From 1-14-0-10-37-14 sp037130845 (GTDB taxonomy: Bacteria > Patescibacteriota > Patescibacteriia > Patescibacteriales > Patescibacteriaceae): a stretch of 64,000 bases of DNA. Shown piece by piece: positions 31,214 through 39,701 of the stretch (the stretch's first letter is position 1; the number at the start of each line of letters is the position of its first letter). Under the pieces are notes generated by a model. That model was not told the origin of the DNA. It searched no databases and worked only from the letters and a program-made list of their open reading frames with translations. The position numbers and the translations under genes were made by a program. The DNA lies in NCBI GenBank assembly GCA_037130845.1, contig JBAXSE010000002.1, positions 1 to 64,000 on the forward strand, written 5' to 3'.

Positions 31214-32224
31214 CTAGACTAATTTATTTTTTCCGATATAGACGCATAGATCAGCCAGACGAGAAGAATAGCCCCATTCATTATCATACCAGGCCACCAC
31301 CTTGGCCAAATCGCCGTCAACCACCTTGGTCAAAGACAAATCAACAATCGAACTTGCCGAATTGCCTACTATATCATGCGACACAATCGGATCGCTGGTC
31401 GTGGTCAAAATACCCTTAAAGCGAGCCGTCTTAGATGCTTTGGTTAAGGCATCATTCAACTGCTCAGCTGTCGCCGGTTTTTCCAACAAGAAAGTCAAGT
31501 CAGAAATAGAGCCAGTGGGCACCGGCACGCGCAACGCCATGCCGTCAAACTTGCCCTTGAGCGATGGTATAGTCTCGGTAACGGCAATCGCCGCGCCGGT
31601 AGTAGTAGGAATGATACTGACAGCGGCCGACCTGGCTCGGCGCAAATCGCGATGAGGGCCATCAACCAGGTTCTGATCGGCCGTATAGGCATGCACCGTA
31701 CTCATCAACGCCTTCTTGATGCCAAAGGCCGCGCGAATGACATCGGTCACCGGCGCCAAGCAATTGGTAGTACAGCTAGCCATCGAGATCACCTTATCTT
31801 TCTTGCTCATTTTTTGTTCATTGACGCCCAAGACATAAGTAGGCACATCGGCACCCTTAGCCGGAGCGGAGATAACTACCTTCTTGGCCCCCGCCTTGAT
31901 GTGTAGCATAGCCTTTTCTTTTTCGGTAAAGAAGCCGGTGGATTCAATGACCACATCAACCTTCAAGGCAGCCCAAGGCAAGAGCGACGGATCCTTCTGG
32001 GCAAAAACCGGATATTTAATGCCGTCGACCGTCAAAGCATCGGCAGTCGCCTTTACCTTCTTGCCATATTGTCCATAACAAGAATCATAGGTTAAGAGGT
32101 GGGCCAAAGTAGCGGTATCGGTTAAATCATTGATAGCGACTACCCGCACGTTTTTGCGTTCCAAAAGAGCTTTGAAGGCGGCTCGGCCGATGCGGCCAAA
32201 ACCATTAATGGCAATGTTGATCAT
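31214..32224 (-). CDS. gap: Glyceraldehyde-3-phosphate dehydrogenase, type I
   Basis: 336 residues. The NAD-binding start INGFGRIGRAAFKALLE is typical, and the catalytic cysteine lies in SCTTNCLAP. The S-loop region DLRRARSAAVSIIPTTTGA and the C-terminal WYDNEWGYSSRL are conserved. It catalyses oxidative phosphorylation of GAP to 1,3-bisphosphoglycerate in glycolysis. It has a strong own promoter. Confidence 0.97.
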   Translation of the reverse strand: MINIAINGFGRIGRAAFKALLERKNVRVVAINDLTDTATLAHLLTYDSCYGQYGKKVKATADALTVDGIKYPVFAQKDPSLLPWAALKVDVVIESTGFFTEKEKAMLHIKAGAKKVVISAPAKGADVPTYVLGVNEQKMSKKDKVISMASCTTNCLAPVTDVIRAAFGIKKALMSTVHAYTADQNLVDGPHRDLRRARSAAVSIIPTTTGAAIAVTETIPSLKGKFDGMALRVPVPTGSISDLTFLLEKPATAEQLNDALTKASKTARFKGILTTTSDPIVSHDIVGNSASSIVDLSLTKVVDGDLAKVVAWYDNEWGYSSRLADLCVYIGKNKLV

Positions 32225-32260
32225 ATATTTTATATATTAACAGACACCTGTCTTTTTTAA

Positions 32261-32289
32261 ATTATACCAAAGGCAGAATTAAAGAGCAA
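32261..32289 (-). promoter_or_regulatory. Promoter of gap
   Basis: Minus-strand TTGCTC (32284-32289), 17 nt, extended -10 TGGTATAAT (hexamer 32261-32266), 36 nt before the ATG. Confidence 0.8.
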
Positions 32290-32301
32290 CTAACGGTTAA
32301 A

Positions 32302-32339
32302 ACAAACAAGCCCCTCTATCAGAGGAGCTTGTTTGTTTA
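32302..32339 (-). terminator. Terminator after the RluD-like gene
   Basis: AAACAAACAAGC...CCTCT / AGAGG...GCTTGTTTGTTT forms a long stem with one small internal mismatch, placed 12 nt beyond the leftward stop at 32351. Confidence 0.7.
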
Positions 32340-32350
32340 TAGATAGCAGC

Positions 32351-33310
32351 TTATCTAGCCTTAGCCAAAAAAGCTTGTAATTCGGGGTGCACTGGAATGG
32401 AAAAACTCTGGCGCACTCCAGCCAGATCGGTAAAGCTTAAAAAGATTGAATTCAAAAAGATGCGCTGAGTGCCTGTTTTCTTGAATAATCTGCGGGTATT
32501 GGCCGTGCTATAAACGCGGTCGCCGACGATCGGATTGCCGTAGGCCGCCATATGGGCGCGGATCTGATGAGTGCGTCCGGTCTTAAGATTGACTTCCAAT
32601 AAAGTATAATTGATCAGCCGTTGCAAGATTTTGAACTCAGTGATGGCCTTTTTGCCTTCTTCGCTGCCCACCGGCTTGGCGGCCATTTTTTTACCGCTGG
32701 TCGAGCGCGCCAAAGGGAAAGTAATGCGGTCCTCATCCTTGGCCACCTGGCCATAGACCAAAGTCTCATAATGCTTTTCGACCAAGCGTTTCTTGAATTG
32801 GCGTTTGAGATCGTCAAAAGAATCATGATTCAAAGCGATCACCATCAGGCCGGAAACGGCCTTATCCAGACGATGCACAATGCCGGGACGGCTGGGATCA
32901 TCGCCTACTTGCGATACCTGCGGATAATGGATCATCAGCCAGTCAACCAGACTGGGATTGCGGCCGCTGACTTCCGGTCCCGGCTTATCAGGCGGATAAT
33001 GGACAATCAAACCAGCCGGCTTATTAATCACCAGATAGTCAGGCGTCTCGGCAATTATCTCAATCTGTCCGGTCAAATCAAGCGGCTCTTGATGGCGCAA
33101 GGTCGGTTGGGACAAAGTAAGCTCTCCCACCTCCATGCTATCGCCTGCTTTCATCGAATAATGAGGCTTGGCGATCTGGCCATTGACCGTAATAATGCCG
33201 GCCTTGATATTCTTGGCCAGCTGGCTGCGGCTCCAACCCTCCAGCTTGGCAGCTGCATATTGATCCAGCCGCTGCCCGGCCTCTGCAGCTTCGATAATAA
33301 AATTTGTCAT
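32351..33310 (-). CDS. RluA/RluD-family pseudouridine synthase
   Basis: 319 residues from ATG 33310; a GTG six codons upstream is possible. An N-terminal S4 RNA-binding domain (about 5-65: QRLDQYAAAKLEGWSRSQLAK) precedes the catalytic domain. The active-site loop is GIVHRLDKAVSGL, with the catalytic Asp in HRLD and Val for the more common Thr. GRTHQIRAHMAAYGNPIVGD is the second conserved segment. RluD isomerises uridines in helix 69 of 23S rRNA; paralogues act elsewhere, so the exact target is not assigned. Confidence 0.9.
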   Translation of the reverse strand: MTNFIIEAAEAGQRLDQYAAAKLEGWSRSQLAKNIKAGIITVNGQIAKPHYSMKAGDSMEVGELTLSQPTLRHQEPLDLTGQIEIIAETPDYLVINKPAGLIVHYPPDKPGPEVSGRNPSLVDWLMIHYPQVSQVGDDPSRPGIVHRLDKAVSGLMVIALNHDSFDDLKRQFKKRLVEKHYETLVYGQVAKDEDRITFPLARSTSGKKMAAKPVGSEEGKKAITEFKILQRLINYTLLEVNLKTGRTHQIRAHMAAYGNPIVGDRVYSTANTRRLFKKTGTQRIFLNSIFLSFTDLAGVRQSFSIPVHPELQAFLAKAR

Positions 33311-33378
33311 ATATACGTATTTACCCACGCTACTCGCGGGGGTCTCAAAGATATGCAGTAACTGGTATATCTCGAAAG

Positions 33379-33405
33379 TTGTCTAAGCGCCCTCTTTGGT
33401 ATAAT
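33379..33405 (+). promoter_or_regulatory. Isolated rightward promoter-like site
   Basis: Extended -10 TGGTATAAT (hexamer 33400-33405) with TTGTCT 15 nt upstream (33379-33384), a short spacer. No rightward gene follows; transcription would run antisense into the glycosyltransferase gene at 33462. The 151-nt gap otherwise holds no gene. Confidence 0.35.
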
Positions 33406-33461
33406 TTATAAAAATTAATTTTTTATATTAATCAATAATATCTCCGCGTTCACAGGCAGCA

Positions 33462-34538
33462 TCAACTATTCACGAGTCCGCCCCAAGCTTCCAGGCACTC
33501 ATCATTATTAAATATTTCCTTAGCTCGCTTCTGTCCCGCCATACTCATTGCTTTCATTTTAGCCGAATCCTGATACAGAGACTTTAACATAGCCGCTAAT
33601 TCATCTGTCTTGCTTAGATCAACCCAATAGCCGCTTTCACCCTCCACCAAGCAATCGCTCATTGCTTCGCTCTCTGCCGCCAAGACAGGGATGCCGGCAG
33701 CCAAGGCTCCTTGCGCCACCCGCAAATCTTCGATATCCGCCTGGCGGCTGGAAATAATCAATAGGTCAAAAAAGCTATACCATTTATCCAGGCGTGAACG
33801 TTCTCCAACCAGCCAAACTTGATTTTCGATATCCATTTTTTTGGCTAACCAAGCTAACTTCCCTCGTTCCCCGCCCTCGCCGATAACTATCAATTGAATA
33901 CTCAAGGCCAGCTCGTCGGTCGATTTGACCAAGCGCAGCAACTCTTCTATTTTTTGCACTTCAGACAAATCTACCACTGTGCCGATAGTCAAATCGTGCT
34001 TAAGCGCCGAAGGACGATTCTGCCAAGGAAATACAGGCATTGCCGCTAACGTCGCTTCGACAGGCTTTAAACCAAAGCGGAGCAATCGAACCTGCGCCTC
34101 CGGCCAACCTGCAGCCAAACGGCTTTCCCGCACTCCGGCAGTAAAACAAACGCTCGTCGCCAGTTTAGCCAGGTTATCCAGCTTCGGCCTTAGTTCAACC
34201 TTCAATGACAAAGAATTTGCCGGAGCTTCCAGCCAAATCACCTGCAAGCCCAATTTGGCCGCCATCTTAGTGAACCGAATCTTCTCTGGCACTTCGAGCA
34301 ATAATAATTTGGTAACCCCCTCCTTTTTTATCAAACGACGCAACTTCCAGCTGCCGCCAAAACCAAGCAAATTATCCAAAGGCAACAAACGGAAATAATC
34401 CTTTTGCCAACGTCGATAAAAATCTCGATTCGGGCTAACCACAAGAACCGTCAAAGACGGACCGACCAACTGATCAAAGGTTTCGGCTAGCAGCACCGGG
34501 CAACTAAGGCCTGTATCAATAAATAACACTTTACTCAT
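33462..34538 (-). CDS. GT4-type glycosyltransferase
   Basis: 358 residues, GT-B fold. The C-terminal half carries LIVIGEGGERGKLAWLAKK, VWLVGERSRL, and a GIPVLAAESEAMSDCLVEGE donor site. The N-terminal half is short (VLFIDTGLSCPVLLAETFD). It overlaps the upstream flippase gene by 8 nt, so the pair is translationally coupled: one builds and the other exports a lipid-linked glycan. The sugar is unknown. Confidence 0.82.
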   Translation of the reverse strand: MSKVLFIDTGLSCPVLLAETFDQLVGPSLTVLVVSPNRDFYRRWQKDYFRLLPLDNLLGFGGSWKLRRLIKKEGVTKLLLLEVPEKIRFTKMAAKLGLQVIWLEAPANSLSLKVELRPKLDNLAKLATSVCFTAGVRESRLAAGWPEAQVRLLRFGLKPVEATLAAMPVFPWQNRPSALKHDLTIGTVVDLSEVQKIEELLRLVKSTDELALSIQLIVIGEGGERGKLAWLAKKMDIENQVWLVGERSRLDKWYSFFDLLIISSRQADIEDLRVAQGALAAGIPVLAAESEAMSDCLVEGESGYWVDLSKTDELAAMLKSLYQDSAKMKAMSMAGQKRAKEIFNNDECLEAWGGLVNS

Positions 34539-35988
34539 ATGTAATTGTTGGCGCAGCTTGTTTATTTGATAACATCGCCAGATCGCTCTTGTTTAACCCG
34601 CCCATCAAGATCATGGCCACTAGATAAATTACCAGTCCGAGCACCACCGCCAAAACAGTTTGGACCGAAGATTGCAACCAAGGCAATACCGGCCATATCA
34701 ATAAAGCCATCAAGACGGACGATATCAAAGAAATTAAGGCTAATTTTAAACGAGGCCGTAATTGCGCTGTCCGCCATACTACCCAAACCGAGCCGGCCAA
34801 CATGGCCGCTTCGCTATAAACAGTAGCCCAAGCCGCTCCGTAATATGAATAACGGACAATCAAAACATAATACAACGGCAAGGCTGTCAAGGCGGTAAAC
34901 AAATAAAAAGCAATTAATTTGCGCTGTTTCTCAAAGCTAACCATGGTATGGGTATAAAAGCAAGACATAAAGACCGCTCCCACCGCCAGCATCAAAACCC
35001 GCAGAACCCCTCCGGAACCCTCAAAATCCCTGCCAGCCACCAGCCGCATAATCGGTTCGGCCAAAACTATGCCCCCAGCCACCAAAGGTAAGACCAAAAT
35101 CACAGTATAATCAAAGAATTTCTGCCAAACTAAGCGATATTCAGCCATACGTCCAGCCGACCAGTGCGCCACCATAATAGGCAATAAGATGCCGGCAAAC
35201 ATAAAAGGCAGGCTAACCAAGACATCAACAATCTTATAAGCCGCGCCATACAAGCCGACCTCATGATCGCTTTTAAGTAATGACAGTATGATAATATCCG
35301 CTTTCAGATAGATTAGGTTCAAGACTATAGTCGTAAGCAAAGGCCAGGACTTGGACATAATTTCCCGCCAAATCGGCCAATCAAAACGCAAACCAATAGC
35401 CGCATAACGCCGGCTAAACCAAATGTGCACCAAAAAGCTCAGCAAATTAGCTAAAACAGTCACACACAAGATGCCCACCAACCCCCAATTCTGATTAATA
35501 GCATACCAAACACCAATAGCCAGCAGCAGACGGCTGGATATCTCGGCCACAGCGATACGATCGGTCCGCAAGTGCTTTTGGAACAAGCCGACAAAAACTT
35601 GGTTTAGACTGGTCAACAAAAAAGCCAAACTGGCCAGCCAGACACCTTGTTTGACCTCCGCCCCATAAGGCATTAGCAGTACCAGCAGCGGGGCCGGCGC
35701 CATGATTAAAATAGCCGAAACCAAGCGAAAAGCAAACAAATTACTCAAAATACGGCCCTCCTCTGCGCCTTTTTTATTAATCAACTGGCTAGTAACCAAA
35801 GTTAGCCCTAAATCAGCCACAATCGCAAAGACCGAAGCAAAAGCGATAACCGTCGAATAGCGGCCAAAACCGCTGCTACCCATGTATCGTGTAATCAAAG
35901 CAATGGCTAACAAGCCAAAAACCGTGCCCAAAACCTTGCTGGCCACTTGCACCAATGAATTCCAAATTATTCTTGTTGATAAACGCAT
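34531..35988 (-). CDS. Wzx-type polysaccharide flippase
   Basis: 485 residues with about 12-14 hydrophobic helices, beginning LSTRIIWNSLVQVASKVLGTV, the usual start of the MOP/PST oligosaccharide flippases. RYMGSSGFGRYSTVIAFASV matches the family's first loop. It would flip undecaprenyl-linked oligosaccharides to the outer face. It is coupled to the downstream glycosyltransferase. Divergent from the T4SS-pilin gene. Confidence 0.87.
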   Translation of the reverse strand: MRLSTRIIWNSLVQVASKVLGTVFGLLAIALITRYMGSSGFGRYSTVIAFASVFAIVADLGLTLVTSQLINKKGAEEGRILSNLFAFRLVSAILIMAPAPLLVLLMPYGAEVKQGVWLASLAFLLTSLNQVFVGLFQKHLRTDRIAVAEISSRLLLAIGVWYAINQNWGLVGILCVTVLANLLSFLVHIWFSRRYAAIGLRFDWPIWREIMSKSWPLLTTIVLNLIYLKADIIILSLLKSDHEVGLYGAAYKIVDVLVSLPFMFAGILLPIMVAHWSAGRMAEYRLVWQKFFDYTVILVLPLVAGGIVLAEPIMRLVAGRDFEGSGGVLRVLMLAVGAVFMSCFYTHTMVSFEKQRKLIAFYLFTALTALPLYYVLIVRYSYYGAAWATVYSEAAMLAGSVWVVWRTAQLRPRLKLALISLISSVLMALLIWPVLPWLQSSVQTVLAVVLGLVIYLVAMILMGGLNKSDLAMLSNKQAAPTITYE

Positions 35989-35992
35989 TATT

Positions 35993-36021
35993 TTGCCTTA
36001 ATTTAGCCAATCAGCTATAAT
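35993..36021 (+). promoter_or_regulatory. Promoter of the T4SS-pilin-like gene
   Basis: TTGCCT (35993-35998), 17 nt, TATAAT (36016-36021); predicted start near 36028, giving a 54-nt leader. Confidence 0.75.
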
Positions 36022-36081
36022 AGAAGTAGAAAATGGCCTACAGCTATTATATACATTAAGTATACAATTATAACCAACCTT

Positions 36082-36612
36082 ATGCAATTTACCAAAAAGC
36101 CAGGATTTGGCAAATTATTGATTGTTATAATATCAATAATAATCTTATTGCCATTCCAATCTGTTTTAGCCCAAGCCGATGGTCAAGTTGGACCACCCGC
36201 ACCAGCTGCAGAAGAATACGGACCACCCGCACCAGCTGCCGCCCAACCGGCTGCGCAAAGCTCATGGCTAACCCTAGTTAGCCCGGGCACTAAAATTATT
36301 GGCAATATTGCTTACAATGAAACAGGCACCCCTAAGGATATTCGCGTCATCGTAGCCGGCATCGTCCAAGTTGTGCTAGGCCTTCTGGCTACCATTTTTA
36401 TTATTATGATTATCATAGCCGGCACCAAGTGGATGGCCAGCCAGGGCAACGCCACCAAGATTACCGAGGCCAGACAGACCATAATAGCTGCTTCGGTCGG
36501 ACTAATCATTATCTTGGCTTCCTTCGCTATTACTATTTATATTTCTCGCTCTATCGTGGCTACCACCGGCAGAGCCAACCCCTCAAATATCATTTACTAC
36601 CGCAATCAATAA
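36082..36612 (+). CDS. T4SS pilin-like (TrbC/VirB2-type) small membrane protein
   Basis: 176 residues. A signal peptide ends near residue 31 (LAQA). A duplicated Pro/Ala block (two GPPAPAA units) fills residues 37-58. Two helices follow (about 92-118 and 131-153), joined by the loop GTKWMASQGNATKITEAR. This helix-loop-helix is the hallmark of T4SS_pilin-like proteins that are abundant in Patescibacteria and usually lack the rest of a secretion system nearby, as here. Role unknown; it is probably a surface-associated membrane protein. Confidence 0.78.
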   Translation: MQFTKKPGFGKLLIVIISIIILLPFQSVLAQADGQVGPPAPAAEEYGPPAPAAAQPAAQSSWLTLVSPGTKIIGNIAYNETGTPKDIRVIVAGIVQVVLGLLATIFIIMIIIAGTKWMASQGNATKITEARQTIIAASVGLIIILASFAITIYISRSIVATTGRANPSNIIYYRNQ

Positions 36613-36661
36613 GAGCCTCTTTACTTTTTAGCCTTAGCTTGCTAGATTAGGCTTGTCTTTT

Positions 36662-37528
36662 ATGGAAAATCAACCTAAAACCTATCGCTTGGGATTGGAT
36701 ATCGGCGGCACCAAAATGTCTGCCGTTCTTTTGGATGACAATCAAGTAGTTGAATCGGCGCGCCTAGCCACTCCTCGCGATAACATCAAGAACTTCTTAA
36801 TCATGCTTAAGGCGCTCATGGAGCCGCTGATCGAAAGAACCAAGCGCGACGGCCGAGATTTGCAGTCTCTAGGGCTAGGCATCGCCGGCACTATCGATTA
36901 TCACAAGAAAATCGTCACCGCTAGTCCGAATTTGGAACTGGTTTGCGATATCAAAATCTTGGATAAAATCCGCGCCCTGCTCGCTTTAGACATTCCTTTT
37001 TACCTCGATAACGATGCCAGCTGTTTTACTCGAGCCGAAGCTCTCTTAGGCGCCGGCAAAACCTTCAACGAAGTTTACGGCATCACTATCGGTACCGGCA
37101 TTGGCGGAGCCTTGGCCATTAACGGCCAGATTTACAATGGCGCCCATGGCGGAGCCGGAGAACCTGGCGCCTTACTAGTCGACCTGGAAGAAAAAATCAC
37201 CCTGGAACAGGCTTATCAAAAATTAACTCAGAACAATTCACGCCTCTTGGCCCAAGAAGCCTACGAAGGCGACCCCTTAGCCGGCCAAATCTTCCTGGAG
37301 CTGGGCGAGTACCTGGGCTTAGTCTTTGCCAACATCGTCAATATCGTCGACCCAGGCATTATTATTATCGGCGGCGGCACCGCCGGCTCGTCCGATCTCT
37401 TCTTATCTACTGCCCGCCGAGCCATGGTCAACCATATTGAAAGCCCCCAAGCTCGCAAAATCAAGATCGTCAAAGCCAAACTAGGCGACAACGCCGGTGC
37501 GATCGGCGCCGCACTCCTAGACCGCTAA
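36662..37528 (+). CDS. ROK-family sugar kinase
   Basis: 288 residues from ATG 36662; the TTG three codons upstream is unlikely. The N-terminal phosphate-binding LGLDIGGTKMSAVLLD is typical, with LDNDASCFTRAEALLGAG and GIGGALAINGQIYNGAHGG giving the ATP site and catalytic Asp. ROK glucokinases and N-acetylmannosamine kinases usually carry a CxCGxxGC zinc motif after EPG; it is absent here. It phosphorylates a hexose, most likely glucose or mannose given the nearby mannoside cluster. A strong convergent terminator follows. Confidence 0.87.
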   Translation: MENQPKTYRLGLDIGGTKMSAVLLDDNQVVESARLATPRDNIKNFLIMLKALMEPLIERTKRDGRDLQSLGLGIAGTIDYHKKIVTASPNLELVCDIKILDKIRALLALDIPFYLDNDASCFTRAEALLGAGKTFNEVYGITIGTGIGGALAINGQIYNGAHGGAGEPGALLVDLEEKITLEQAYQKLTQNNSRLLAQEAYEGDPLAGQIFLELGEYLGLVFANIVNIVDPGIIIIGGGTAGSSDLFLSTARRAMVNHIESPQARKIKIVKAKLGDNAGAIGAALLDR

Positions 37529-37541
37529 ATATTTTTTATCT

Positions 37542-37573
37542 AAAAACTTCTCGCACATCTGCGAGAAGTTTTT
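37542..37573. terminator. Bidirectional terminator between ROK kinase and thrS
   Basis: A perfect 14-bp stem, AAAAACTTCTCGCA / TGCGAGAAGTTTTT, with a CATC loop. Confidence 0.9.
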
Positions 37574-37584
37574 ATTGTCCGGCA

Positions 37585-39324
37585 CTATAAACTGCGTGTT
37601 TTTATTTTTTCAGCAACTTCAGCCAAGAAATCGTTCTTGCTGATTTCGCGGGTCTCACGGCTGCCGCGATCGCGCACCATCAGCTCGGGAGAAGCGATTT
37701 CTTTGTCGCCGATTACTAACATATAGGGCACCTTTTCGTTGACTGCTTTGCGGATCTTATTGCCCACTGTTTCATCTGCCTCATCGATCTCCACTCGAAT
37801 ATCGGTTGCTTTAAGCTCCTCGGCCAACGCGCGGCAATGCTCCACATGATCTTGGCCTACAGCAATTAGCTTAACTTGCACAGGAGACAACCAGACAGGA
37901 AAGGCGCCGGCAAAATGCTCGATAATTACCCCCATAAAGCGTTCGAGGCTGCCCAACAAAGCGCGATGGATTACTACCGGGGTTTTTTCGCTGCCATCAG
38001 AATCAACATAAGAAAGCTCAAAACGCAACGGCATTTGATAATCCAATTGGATAGTGGCCAATTGCCACTGGCGGCCGATCGCATCTTTGACCTTAACGTC
38101 AATTTTGGGTCCATAGAAAGCTCCATCCCCTTCGTTTATGATATATGGCAATTCGGCAGCCTCTAGCGCCTTCTTCAACGAATCTTCCGCCTCATCCCAA
38201 ACCGCTTTTTCACCCAAGAAACTTTCCGGACGCGTCGATAGATGGATCTCATCGATCGTCAAGCCGAAATCTTGATAGATATTTTTTATCTTAGCCAATA
38301 ACGCCGATATTTCCGAAAAAATCTGTTGCTGCATGGCAAAAATATGAGTATCATCTTGCGAAATGCTGCGCACGCGAGTTAAGCCATGCAAAGTACCGGA
38401 CTTTTCGTTGCGATACAAAGTAGTTGATTCAGCCAAACGCAGCGGCAAATCACGATAAGAATGGATATCCCGCTTGAAGACTAACATATGCGCCGGGCAA
38501 TTCATCGGCTTAATGCCGAATTCCAGATCATCCTCGGCATGATGCAAGACAAACATATCTTCTTGGTAATGCTCCCAATGGCCGGAAGTTTTCCACAGTT
38601 CCGAATTTAATAATTGCGGAGTGCGAATTTCCTGGTAGCCCTCGCCGTATGATTTTTCACGCACGTATTGCAATAACTCCAAGTACACCTTCATGCCCTT
38701 AGGCAGCAAGAACGGAATACCGGGAGCATACTCATGCGACATAAACAAATCAAACTCTCTACCCAGCTTACGATGATCGCGCTTTTCCGCCTCTTCCATC
38801 ATTGCCAGATATGTATCCAGATCTTCTTTAGTGCCAAAAGCAACAGCGTAAATCCTAGTCAACATCTTATTCTCTTCGCTGCCTCGCCAATAAGCGCCCG
38901 CCAGCTTAGTCAGCTTAAAGCTATCAGGCGCAATATCACTGATCTTTCCCAGATGGGGGCCTTTGCAGAGATCTTCAAAATCTCCGATCTTGTAATAACT
39001 GACTTCCGTCTCGCTGGCTGCCGCCAAGTCGCGGATCAACTCTGCCTTATAGGGATGGCCATCAGCTTCTTCCATAGCTAACGCTTCGGCCACGTCCACA
39101 GTCCGGCTGCTGATTTCCCCACCCTTAGCCAGCAGACCGCGCATCTTTTTTTCTACCCGAGCCAAATCTTCTTCCGACAGCTGAAGATTATCAAAATCGT
39201 AATAGAAGCCATTATCAATCACCGGTCCGATAGCCATCTGGGCTTCCGGATAAAGCTCGCGCACCGCCCAGGCCAGGACGTGGGCCAAGGTATGCCTTAA
39301 ATTGTGCAATTGTTCATTGTTCAT
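37585..39324 (-). CDS. thrS: Threonyl-tRNA synthetase lacking the TGS domain
   Basis: 579 residues. It starts directly in the second additional (editing) domain: LRHTLAHVLAWAVRELYP, with its conserved HxxxH. The class II core follows: GIPFLLPKGMKVYLELLQYVR, LHHAEDDLEFGIKPMNCPAH (motif-2 region and zinc cysteine), then HRALLGSLERFMGVIIEH (motif 3) and the C-terminal anticodon domain. The N-terminal ~60-residue TGS domain of most ThrRS is missing. Expression appears to be controlled by a T-box leader upstream. Confidence 0.95.
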   Translation of the reverse strand: MNNEQLHNLRHTLAHVLAWAVRELYPEAQMAIGPVIDNGFYYDFDNLQLSEEDLARVEKKMRGLLAKGGEISSRTVDVAEALAMEEADGHPYKAELIRDLAAASETEVSYYKIGDFEDLCKGPHLGKISDIAPDSFKLTKLAGAYWRGSEENKMLTRIYAVAFGTKEDLDTYLAMMEEAEKRDHRKLGREFDLFMSHEYAPGIPFLLPKGMKVYLELLQYVREKSYGEGYQEIRTPQLLNSELWKTSGHWEHYQEDMFVLHHAEDDLEFGIKPMNCPAHMLVFKRDIHSYRDLPLRLAESTTLYRNEKSGTLHGLTRVRSISQDDTHIFAMQQQIFSEISALLAKIKNIYQDFGLTIDEIHLSTRPESFLGEKAVWDEAEDSLKKALEAAELPYIINEGDGAFYGPKIDVKVKDAIGRQWQLATIQLDYQMPLRFELSYVDSDGSEKTPVVIHRALLGSLERFMGVIIEHFAGAFPVWLSPVQVKLIAVGQDHVEHCRALAEELKATDIRVEIDEADETVGNKIRKAVNEKVPYMLVIGDKEIASPELMVRDRGSRETREISKNDFLAEVAEKIKTRSL

Positions 39325-39344
39325 AAGATACTTTAGGGAGACAA

Positions 39345-39414
39345 CCCTTTTGAGAAGGGCTTTCTCTCCAATACCCCTCTTTCCAAGGGGTCCCTTCCGA
39401 TCCCGACACTCGGG
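39345..39414 (-). other. Three small hairpins in the thrS 5' leader
   Basis: CCCTTTTGAGAAGGG (39345-39359), CCCCTCTTTCCAAGGGG (39374-39390) and CCCGACACTCGGG (39402-39414) lie between the T-box terminator and the thrS start. They look like inserted palindromic repeats or leader structure; no function is evident. Confidence 0.55.
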
Positions 39415-39482
39415 ACTCTCCAGGGACGATTTATTATTTAATTCAAATTTACAAATGAATTATGTGTGTATTTGTAGATAAA

Positions 39483-39663
39483 TTATATAAAAAAGCTCGT
39501 CTCAGCAAAGCAAAAAAATCTGCTTTACTAGGACGAGCTTGCCTCGCGGTTCCACCTAGTTTCTCTGGCTACTGCCAAAGCACTCTTTACTCTACGGCTT
39601 AGTCCCAAATAACAGGATAGCAAAAATGCTAATAACAGTTGGTAGCTGTTACAATCGCCGCAT
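39483..39663 (-). ncRNA. T-box riboswitch upstream of thrS (tRNA-Thr sensing)
   Basis: The T-box sequence AGGTGGAACCGCG is at 39545-39557 (minus). The antiterminator helix can form from ACTAGG (39555-39560) and CCTAGT (39527-39532). The competing terminator is AAGCTCGTC (39532-39540) with GACGAGCTT (39493-39501), followed by TTTTTTATAT. Stem III is CTTTGGC/GCCAGAG (39563-39580). The 5' Stem I candidate (39626-39663) is only 38 nt: ATGC/GCAT at the base, TAACAG/CTGTTA on top, and a 7-nt loop CTACCAA containing ACC, a threonine codon. Uncharged tRNA-Thr should stabilise the antiterminator and allow thrS transcription. UGGA in the bulge predicts U73 in tRNA-Thr. Confidence 0.88.
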
Positions 39664-39667
39664 TTAA

Positions 39668-39696
39668 CTTATAACAAATATTTTTCTCTTAGTCAA
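39668..39696 (-). promoter_or_regulatory. Promoter of the thrS T-box leader
   Basis: Minus-strand TTGACT (39691-39696), 17 nt, TATAAG (39668-39673). The predicted start at about 39661 coincides with the base of the short Stem I. Confidence 0.75.
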
Positions 39697-39701
39697 TCTG
39701 C

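Noticed and set aside
36082..36612. Part of a conjugative type IV secretion system
   Set aside because: The pilin-like protein is alone; no VirB4, VirD4 or relaxase is in the window, and such orphans are common in this lineage.
3260..39330. Long ORFs opposite rarA, valS, thrS and other genes
   Set aside because: Antisense frames of GC-biased coding DNA with no family motifs, start signals or independent spacing.
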